6,673 nt of DNA from Solirubrobacteraceae bacterium (GTDB lineage: Bacteria > Actinomycetota > Thermoleophilia > Solirubrobacterales > Solirubrobacteraceae): NCBI GenBank assembly GCA_030149625.1, contig JASLHP010000244.1, positions 1 through 6,673 of the forward strand. The letters are read 5' to 3'. Under the pieces are notes generated by a model. That model was not told the origin of the DNA. It did no database searches and saw only the letters and a list, made by a program, of their open reading frames with translations. The position numbers and the translations under genes are program-made. Below are positions 1 to 5,900 of this stretch, piece after piece. Each line of letters begins with the position of its first letter. Position 1 is the stretch's first letter.

Positions 1-1111
1 AGTTCCCGTTGAGGCCCGGCCGCAGCTCGGCGGCGAGCCTGCGGATGCTCGCCAGGTGCGAGACCCACTCCGAACCGGTGACCTGCAGCGAGGTCATGCC
101 CCCGAGTTCGGGCGCCGAGAGCGCGTACGTCAGCGAGCGCATGTGCTGCGTGGAGAGGCCGTCCGCGCGCACGAGCGGCAGCTCCTCGAGCTCCCGCAGC
201 CCCGTCGCGTAGACGACGACGCCGTCCGCGCGCCGTTTGAGGCTGCCGTTGGCGAGGCCCGTGTCGGCCAGCCGCGCCGTCTCCTCGAGGTAGTCGGACT
301 CGAACAGCACGCGGTCGAACGCGATCCCCAGCCGCGCGAGCGTCCTGCGCTGCCCCGCGATCACCCACGCGCGGGTCTTGTACCACAGCTCGAGCGCCTC
401 GCGGTCGCCCGCGAGCACGCGTTTGATCAGCTCGTCCGCCGCGTCGTTGCGCACGTACACCTCGCGCGAGAGCGAGTCCTCCGCCTGCTCATCCTCGCCC
501 GTCGCGATCGCGCCGCCCGCCGCGACGTACTCGGCGTAGCAGAGGCCCACGAAGTGATCGCTCTTCTCATCGCCGTCGGACCAGCCTTCGGCGTGACGCC
601 CGCTCTGCATCACGCCCGCCATCGCCTCGCCCATCGCGCGGCCCATGTCCGAGATGCGGCTGCGCCGCTCCACCTGGGCGCCGGCCTGCGCGAGCGCCGC
701 CGCGAGCGCGTTGCCGATCGCGAGGTTGCGCAGGTGTCCCACGTGCAGCGCCTTCGTCGCGTTCGCGTCCCAGAACTGCACCGAGACGCGCCGCCCCTGC
801 GCGAGGTCCGCGAGCGGCGCCTCGGCGCTGCCGCCCGCCTCGAGCGCCGCGCCCGTCAGCTCGACCCAGCTGTCGGCGAGACGCAGGCGCACGCCGTCGC
901 GCGCGCGCGTCACGCTCGCGACCCACGGCTCGCGCTGGAGGCGCTCGAGCTCCGCCACCGAGTCCGGGTCCTGGTGCCACTGCGCGGTACGCGGCGTCAG
1001 CTTCAGGTCATAGCCCGCCTGCGGGCGCCGCGGCGCGCGCGCCGCCCACCTGACGGGCTCGCCGTCGCGGGTGCGCGGATCCTCGAAGTAGTCGAAGAGG
1101 TTGACGGTCAT
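1..1111 (-). CDS. argS: Arginyl-tRNA synthetase-like protein, divergent (3' end outside window)
   Basis: Class I aminoacyl-tRNA synthetase of the ArgRS type, expected to load arginine (or a related amino acid) onto a tRNA in the cytosol. Reading starts at the ATG at 1111-1109, and 370 codons are open to the window edge. Residues 1-115 look like the ArgRS N-terminal tRNA-binding domain ('VASVTRARDGVRLRL' near its end). The HIGH motif is HVGH at residues 123-126, inside 'ATKALHVGHLRNLAIGN', as in 'PTGPLHVGHLRN' of normal ArgRS. It is followed by RISDMG, where normal enzymes have xxNDAG. Later segments 'LPLVRADGLSTQHMRSLTY' and 'LQVTGSEWVSH' stand where normal ArgRS has the 'VLVKSDGTPTY' and 'WGADHHGY' segments. 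The KMSK-like loop and DALR anticodon-binding domain would lie beyond the edge; the family is about 550-600 aa. The divergence suggests a paralogue rather than the housekeeping enzyme. No Shine-Dalgarno lies directly before the ATG, and a stop codon (TGA, 1138-1136) closes the frame upstream. The gene follows a co-oriented tRNA. ArgRS-type assignment is confident; substrate is not. Confidence 0.9.
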   Translation of the reverse strand, partial: MTVNLFDYFEDPRTRDGEPVRWAARAPRRPQAGYDLKLTPRTAQWHQDPDSVAELERLQREPWVASVTRARDGVRLRLADSWVELTGAALEAGGSAEAPLADLAQGRRVSVQFWDANATKALHVGHLRNLAIGNALAAALAQAGAQVERRSRISDMGRAMGEAMAGVMQSGRHAEGWSDGDEKSDHFVGLCYAEYVAAGGAIATGEDEQAEDSLSREVYVRNDAADELIKRVLAGDREALELWYKTRAWVIAGQRRTLARLGIAFDRVLFESDYLEETARLADTGLANGSLKRRADGVVVYATGLRELEELPLVRADGLSTQHMRSLTYALSAPELGGMTSLQVTGSEWVSHLASIRRLAAELRPGLNGN

Positions 1112-1131
1112 GGGCGTGTGGGGGGATACAT
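1108..1131 (-). CDS. Possible 7-codon leader ORF of the synthetase gene (MYPPTRP)
   Basis: The ATG at 1131-1129 opens a seven-residue frame, MYPPTRP, whose TGA overlaps the synthetase ATG in the tetranucleotide ATGA (1111-1108). It is preceded by AGGTGAT (minus strand, 1141-1135), a perfect match to the anti-Shine-Dalgarno end of 16S rRNA, with 7 nt between AGG and the ATG. The synthetase ATG itself has no ribosome-binding site, so translation could reach it by termination-reinitiation from this ORF. The peptide has a Pro-Pro pair and an Arg codon, so stalling control is conceivable. It may also simply be a fortuitous ATG next to the only good ribosome-binding site of the synthetase. Confidence 0.35.
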   Translation of the reverse strand: MYPPTRP

Positions 1132-1134
1132 GGA

Positions 1135-1141
1135 ATCACCT
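1135..1141 (-). promoter_or_regulatory. Ribosome-binding site, AGGTGAT
   Basis: AGGTGAT on the minus strand is complementary to the 3' end of 16S rRNA. It is best spaced for the ATG at 1131, not for the synthetase ATG at 1111, which is 23 nt from it. This is why the synthetase appears to depend on the short upstream ORF. Confidence 0.5.
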
Positions 1142-1172
1142 GAATTGCGCACTTTGTGACAGAAACATTCAG
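1140..1172 (-). other. Weak inverted repeat that could mask the ribosome-binding site
   Basis: On the minus-strand transcript CTGAAT (1172-1167) can pair with ATTCAG (1145-1140), and a G-U pair can extend the stem by one. The loop is 21 nt. The second arm overlaps the start of AGGTGAT, so the stem could hide the ribosome-binding site between the tRNA and the synthetase. A six-base repeat can arise by chance. Confidence 0.2.
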
Positions 1173-1187
1173 AGGATCTATGCGCAG

Positions 1188-1260
1188 TGCACCAGCCGGG
1201 GCTCGAACCCGGATCACCGGTGTTTAAGACCGGTCCTTTTACCGATTAAGGTACTGGTGC
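1188..1260 (-). tRNA. tRNA with anticodon UAA, short variable loop (noncanonical)
   Basis: A complete cloverleaf of 73 nt without an encoded CCA. Acceptor stem GCACCAG/CTGGTGC has 7 perfect pairs, with discriminator A73. D stem CCTT/AAGG has a 9-nt loop carrying G18-G19. Anticodon stem CCGGT/ACCGG is perfect, with loop CTTAAAC, so U33, anticodon UAA (1226-1224) and A37 are well placed. The variable region is TGAT, and T stem CCGGG/CCCGG has loop TTCGAGC. A15 and U48 can make the usual Levitt pair. The anticodon reads UUA, a leucine codon, yet bacterial tRNA-Leu has a long variable arm and about 85 nt; this tRNA has class I form. The D stem begins with C10-G25 instead of the usual G10-C25. The anticodon stem resembles that of bacterial tRNA-Trp, and the acceptor start GCA with A73 resembles some tRNA-Arg. 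It lies just upstream of the ArgRS-like gene in the same direction, so that enzyme is the obvious candidate to charge it. It looks intact and functional; the amino acid is unknown. Confidence 0.93.
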
Positions 1261-1311
1261 GTGTGAGCCGAGGCCCGTGTGCGATCTCTCGGGCCGGCGC
1301 CTTCGAACACC

Positions 1312-1339
1312 TTGCACCCAAGTCGTCGCGGGCTATCCT
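1312..1339 (+). promoter_or_regulatory. Weak candidate promoter for the P450 gene
   Basis: TTGCAC (1312-1317) and TATCCT (1334-1339) are separated by 16 bp on the plus strand. They match the -35 at three of six positions and the -10 at four of six. The -10 lies on the same base pairs as the candidate -10 of the opposite promoter, so the two would compete if both are real. Evidence is weak. Confidence 0.15.
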
Positions 1340-1363
1340 AATTCTGTGCAACACAACTAGCAA
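1335..1363 (-). promoter_or_regulatory. Candidate sigma-70 promoter for the tRNA-synthetase unit
   Basis: On the minus strand a -35-like TTGCTA (1363-1358) is followed after exactly 17 nt by a -10-like TAGGAT (1340-1335). Each matches the consensus at four of six positions. Transcription would start near 1328 and reach the tRNA 5' end at 1260 after about 70 nt. The surrounding stretch is visibly less GC-rich than the genes, as expected for a promoter region. Confidence 0.4.
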
Positions 1364-1434
1364 GCGCGTCTTTTCGAGTATCGAACGCTTCAAGGCGGCG
1401 TCGCGACCGAACTGCGCTCAGGCAAACGGAATCC

Positions 1435-1440
1435 AAGGAG
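1435..1440 (+). promoter_or_regulatory. Strong ribosome-binding site, AAGGAG
   Basis: AAGGAG stands 6 nt before the ATG at 1447 and is the best Shine-Dalgarno sequence I noticed in the window. It serves the 19-codon ORF, not the P450 frame, which argues that the short ORF is translated. Confidence 0.5.
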
Positions 1441-1446
1441 AACCGC

Positions 1447-1506
1447 ATGCGCCGGCGAGCAGCCGAGAGGGAAACACCCGCAGGGAAGTGCAGGTGGAAA
1501 GCGTGA
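1447..1506 (+). CDS. Possible 19-residue leader or precursor peptide upstream of the P450
   Basis: The ATG at 1447 opens MRRRAAERETPAGKCRWKA and ends in a TGA (1504-1506) that overlaps the P450 GTG start in the sequence GTGA. A strong AAGGAG precedes it. The peptide has five Arg residues, and three of the codons are ones rare in GC-rich genomes (CGA, AGG, AGG); it also has one Cys and one Trp near the C-terminus. Roles to consider are translational coupling to the P450, an attenuator peptide that senses arginine charging, or a small substrate peptide for the P450, as with the tiny precursor genes beside P450s in biarylitide pathways. Its codon use is unlike the neighbouring genes, so a chance ORF remains possible. 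I do not recognise the peptide. Confidence 0.35.
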   Translation: MRRRAAERETPAGKCRWKA

Positions 1507-2876
1507 GAAATCGGGTAAATCTGTTTCCAGCCGCCAAAAACGATCGCAGCCTGCCGCCTGGGCCGGCGATGCCGAGCGCGCTGCAGGCGATCGGCTGGGC
1601 GCTACGCCCGCTCGCGTTCATGGACCGCTGCGCCGCACGCTACGGCGAGATTTTCACACTCAGAGTCCGCCGCAGCCGCCCCTGGGTGTTTCTAACCGAC
1701 CCCGATCAGGTCAAGCAGGTGTTCACCACCGAGCCGCAGTTGATGCGCGCGGGCGCCGGCGAAGCGAACCCGCTGCTCGGGCCGCTGCTCGGCTCGCGCT
1801 CGGTGATGCTGCAGGACGAGCCGGCGCACATGACCGACCGCAAACGCATCCTGCCCTCGTTCCACGGCCAGCGCATGCACGACTACGGCGAGATGATGGC
1901 CGACGTCGCACGCCGCGAGATCGAGCACTGGCCGCTCGGCGAGCCGTTCGAGCTGTGGCCGCGCATGCAGGCGATCAGCCTCGAGGTGGTGATGCGCGCG
2001 ACCTTCGGCGACGTCGAGGGCGAGCGCCTCGAGCAGCTGCGCCGGCGCATGGTCGACCTGACGAACTGGGTCAACGGCCCGCGCCGGCTGGCGCTGCTCG
2101 CCGCCGTCGGCGAGCGCTCGATGACCGCCAACCCCAACTTCCGCGCGGTCATGCGCCCCGTCGAGGAGCTCGTGCTCGAGGAGCTGCGCATGCGCCGCGA
2201 CGCGCCCGACCGCGACGAGCGCGACGACATCCTCGCGATGCTCGAGCGCACCCGCGGCGAGGACGGCGCGCCGATGGACGCCAAGAAGATGCGCGACGAA
2301 CTCGTCACGTTCCTCTCGGACGGACCGACGGCGACCTCGCTGGCATGGGCCTTCGAGCGGCTGCTGCGCCACCCCGAGAAGCTCGAGCGGCTGCGCGCCG
2401 AGGTGCTCGCCGGCGAGGGCGAGGAGTACGTCGACGCGATCGTCAAGGAGACGCTGAGGCTGTGCCCCGCGGTGCCCGTCGTGATGCGGCGGCTGACGCA
2501 GCCGATGCAGCTCGGCCGCTACACGATTCCCGCCGACACGATCGTCGCCCCGTGCGTGTACCTGATGCACCGCCGCGCCGACCTCTACCCGCAGCCACGC
2601 GCCTTCCAGCCCGAGCGCTTCCTCGGCGAGGGCGCCGGCACCTACACGTGGATCCCGTTCGGCGGCGGCGTGCGCCGCTGCGTCGCCGTCGTGTTCGCAC
2701 AGCTCGAGATGAAGCGCGTGATCCAGACCGTGCTCAGCGAGGTCGACCTGCGCCCCGCCGCGTCGCGCTCGGAGGGCGCCGCGCGCAGCTCCGTGTCGTT
2801 CGCGCCCGACGGCGGCGCGACGGTGATCGCGACGCGGCGCCGGCGGCCCGTGGTGGGACTGCCGACGGCCGCGTAG
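1503..2876 (+). CDS. Cytochrome P450 with altered I-helix oxygen-activation motif
   Basis: Heme-thiolate enzyme of 457 aa, probably soluble and dependent on separate redox partners; substrate unknown. The GTG at 1503 is chosen because it follows AGGTGG by 5 nt, overlaps the stop of a short upstream ORF, and places LPPGP at residues 17-21, near the N-terminus as usual. The frame is open further upstream, with other in-frame GTGs at 1488 and 1494. Visible P450 landmarks are: 'DEPAHMTDRKR' of helix C; ETLR (ExxR) at 316-319; PERF at 370-373; and the heme loop FGGGVRRC with Cys393 as iron ligand, followed by V-A-V-V-F-A. The usual Gly two residues after Cys is Ala395. In helix I, where relatives read AGHETTATSLAW, this protein reads 'FLSDGPTATSLAW' (residues 270 on). 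It is two residues shorter, and Gly274-Pro275 replace the Glu-Thr acid-alcohol pair. Flanking helix sequence 'ATSLAWAFERLLRHPE' is normal. This suggests altered oxygen chemistry or loss of activity. No downstream partner gene is in the window, and lhr starts 100 bp after its stop. Confidence 0.95.
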   Translation: MRNRVNLFPAAKNDRSLPPGPAMPSALQAIGWALRPLAFMDRCAARYGEIFTLRVRRSRPWVFLTDPDQVKQVFTTEPQLMRAGAGEANPLLGPLLGSRSVMLQDEPAHMTDRKRILPSFHGQRMHDYGEMMADVARREIEHWPLGEPFELWPRMQAISLEVVMRATFGDVEGERLEQLRRRMVDLTNWVNGPRRLALLAAVGERSMTANPNFRAVMRPVEELVLEELRMRRDAPDRDERDDILAMLERTRGEDGAPMDAKKMRDELVTFLSDGPTATSLAWAFERLLRHPEKLERLRAEVLAGEGEEYVDAIVKETLRLCPAVPVVMRRLTQPMQLGRYTIPADTIVAPCVYLMHRRADLYPQPRAFQPERFLGEGAGTYTWIPFGGGVRRCVAVVFAQLEMKRVIQTVLSEVDLRPAASRSEGAARSSVSFAPDGGATVIATRRRRPVVGLPTAA

Positions 2877-2925
2877 GCCCAGACCACGCCGCCCCCGCAC
2901 AGGCGACCACGGCGCCACGTCGTGC

Positions 2926-2942
2926 TCCGCGAAACGCGCGGA
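2926..2942 (+). other. Short GC hairpin after the P450 gene
   Basis: TCCGCG (2926-2931) and CGCGGA (2937-2942) form a perfect 6-bp stem with a 5-nt loop in the 100-bp gap between the P450 stop and the lhr start. No T-run follows on either strand, so it is not a convincing intrinsic terminator. I see no clear promoter in this gap. Confidence 0.25.
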
Positions 2943-2976
2943 AGCTCGCGATGCTCGCGCGCTAGCCTCAACGAGC

Positions 2977-5900
2977 ATGCCCCTGTCCAGCTTCAGCCCA
3001 CGCACGCGCGCGTGGTTCGAGCAGGCCTTCGCCGCGCCCACCGCCGCCCAGGCGCAGGCGTGGCCGGCGATCGCCGCCGGCGAGCACGTGCTCGTCTCGG
3101 CGCCGACCGGCTCGGGCAAGACGCTCGCCGCGTTCCTGTGGGCGCTCGACCGGCTGAGCGGCGAGCGCGCCGCCGCTGCTCGCGGGACGCGCGTCGTGTA
3201 CGTCAGCCCGCTCAAGGCGCTCGCCTACGACATCGAGCGCAACCTGCGCGCGCCCCTGCGCGGCATCGGCGCCGAGGACGTGAGCGTCGGCATCCGCACC
3301 GGCGACACGCCCCAGCGCGAGCGCGCCGCGATGGTCCGCAACCCGCCGGACATCCTCGTCACGACCCCCGAGTCGCTGTACCTGATGCTCACCTCGAACG
3401 CGCGCGAGATGCTCAGCGGCGTCGAGGCGGCGATCGTCGACGAGATCCACGCCGTCGCTCACTCCAAGCGCGGCTCGCACCTCGCGCTCACGCTCGAGCG
3501 CCTCGAAGCGCACGTCCGCTCTCACCGGCTCGAAGCCGACGGCGCCGCCGGCGCGCCCCGCGAGATCCAGCGCATCGGCCTCAGCGCCACGCAGAACCCG
3601 CTCGAGGAGATCGGGCGCTTCCTCGTCGGCCCCCACCGCCAGGTCACGATCGTCGACGCCGGCGTCAAGAAGCAGCTCGACCTGCGCATCGAGGTGCCCG
3701 TCGAGTCGATGGCGGAACCCGGCGGCTCGGTCGACCCGGCACTCGACCCGCTGGCGCCTTCGCCGCTCGAGCCGGTGGCCGGCGGCGAGTCCACGCGCGG
3801 CTCGATCTGGCCGGCCATCTACCCCGAGCTGCTCCGGCTCGTGCGCGAGCACACCTCCACGATCGTGTTCGTCAACAACCGCCGCTCCGCCGAGCGCGTC
3901 GCGCTGCGCCTCAACGAGCTCGCCGCGCAGCAGCAGACGGACGCACACGAGCCCGGAGGCGAGCGCCGCGACGGCGCGGGAGCGAAGCCGGAGCCCGCGG
4001 AGATCGCGCGCGCCCACCACGGCTCACTCGCGCGCGAGGAGCGCACGAAGGTCGAGGAGCTGCTGAAGGCCGGCCGGCTTCCCTGCCTCGTCGCGACCAG
4101 CTCGCTCGAGCTCGGCATCGACATGGGCGCCGTTGACCTCGTGCTGCAGATCGAGTCGCCCAAGTCCGTCGCGCGCGGGCTGCAGCGGATCGGGCGCGCC
4201 GGGCACGGCGTCGGCCAGGTCAGCCGCGGGCGCATCTTCCCCAAGTTCCGCGGCGACCTGCTCGAGTGCGCCGTCGTCGCGCGGCGCATGCACGAAGGCC
4301 TGATCGAGCCCACCGTCGTGCCGCGCAACGCGCTCGACGTGCTCGCCCAGCAGATCGTCGCGATCGCCGTCAGCGCCGAGGCCGGCGGCTCGCGGCGCGC
4401 GGGCGCAGGGCGTGGCCGGGGACAGGACGCGGGCGCGGACGAAGCGGCAGACGGCGCGCCCGACGACGCCGCGGTCTCGGTCGACGAGCTCTACGCGCTG
4501 GTCACCGGCACGCACTCCTACTCGACCCTCTCGCGCGAGCTGCTCGAGCACACGCTCGACATGCTCGACGGGCGCTATCCGTCGAAGGAGTTCGGCGAGC
4601 TGCGCGCGCGCATCGTCTGGGACCGCGTCGGCGGCACGATCCGCGCGCGCAAGGGCTCGCGCCAGCTCGCGATCGTCAACGCCGGCACGATCCCCGACCG
4701 CGGCCTCTACTCAGTTGTCCTGCCCGACGGCCGCCGCGTCGGCGAGCTCGACGAGGAGATGGTCTACGAGGCGCGCGCCGGACAGGCGTTCCTGCTCGGC
4801 GCCTCCACGTGGCGCATCGAGGAGATCGGCCGCGACCGCGTGATCGTCACGCCCGCCCCCGGCGCCCCCGGCGCCGTGCCGTTCTGGAAGGGCGACACCG
4901 TCGGGCGCCCCGTCGAGCTCGGCAGGGCGATCGGCGCGTTCGCGCGCTGGGCCGTCGAGCAGGACGCCGAGGCGCTCCAGCGCGACTACGACCTCGACGC
5001 GCGCGCCGCGCGCAACCTGCTCGCCTACCTGCGCGAGCAGCAGGCGGCCACCGGCGTGCTGCCCTCGGAGCGCACGATCGTGCTCGAGCGCTTCCGCGAC
5101 GAGATCGGCGACTGGCGCCTTTGCATCCTGTCCCCATACGGCGGTCGCGTGCACTCCGCGTGGGCGCTCGCGCTGTCCGCGCGCGTGCGCGAGCGCTTTG
5201 GCCTGGAGGCCGACGCGATCGCCTCCGACGACGGCATCGTGCTGCATCTGCCGGACCTGGACGGCGACGCGCGGCAGGCGTGGGCCGGACCCGAGTCGAT
5301 CGCCGAGCTCGTGCTGCTCGAACCCGACGAGGCGCACGACGCCGTCACCGCCGAGCTCGGCGGCTCCGCGCTGTTCGGCGCGCGCTTTCGCGAGAACGCC
5401 GCGCGCGCGCTGCTGATCCCCCGCGCCTACCCCGGCCGGCGCACGCCGCTGTGGCAGCAGCGCCTGAAGGCCCAGAGCCTGCTCGAGGTCGCCCGGCGCT
5501 ACGCCGACTTCCCGATCGTGCTCGAGACCTACCGCGAGTGCCTGTCCGACGTGCTCGACGTGCCCGGCCTGCAGCAGCTGCTGCGCGGCCTGTCCACGCG
5601 CGAGATCGCGCTCGTCGAGGTCGAGACGCCCGTCGCCTCGCCGTTCGCGTCCTCGCTGCTGTTCGACTACGTCGCCACGTACATGTACGAGGGCGACACG
5701 CCCAACGCCGAGCGCCGCGCCGCCGCGCTGTCGCTCGACCGCGAGCTCTTGCGCGAGCTGCTCGGCCAGGAGGAGCTGCGCGAGCTGCTCGACCCCGGCG
5801 CGCTCGGGCGCGTCGAAGACGACCTGCAGCACCGCTCCGAGCCGACGCGCGCGACCGGCCGCGACGGCCTGCACGACGTGCTGCGGCGCGTCGGCGACCT

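Noticed and set aside
56..1159. Long plus-strand open frame opposite the synthetase
   Set aside because: The product is Arg/His/Ala-rich low-complexity sequence typical of a shadow frame in GC-rich DNA; the minus strand carries recognisable ArgRS motifs.
1188..1260. tRNA as an attachment site of an integrated element
   Set aside because: No integrase, no partial tRNA copy elsewhere in the window and no phage or plasmid genes.
1188..1260. tRNA as a decayed tRNA-Leu pseudogene
   Set aside because: All stems pair perfectly except normal variation, and tertiary pairs are possible; loss of a long arm alone without any other damage does not look like decay.
1101..1502. Extension of the P450 frame upstream of 1503
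   Set aside because: The frame is open but would run through the tRNA gene and intergenic DNA; the P450 family begins close before the LPPGP segment.
2877..2976. Intrinsic terminator between P450 and lhr
   Set aside because: A 6-bp GC hairpin exists but no T-tract follows on either strand.
1692..3215. Long minus-strand open frame across the P450 and the start of lhr
   Set aside because: No recognisable domains; it lies opposite two clear genes and has shadow-like composition.
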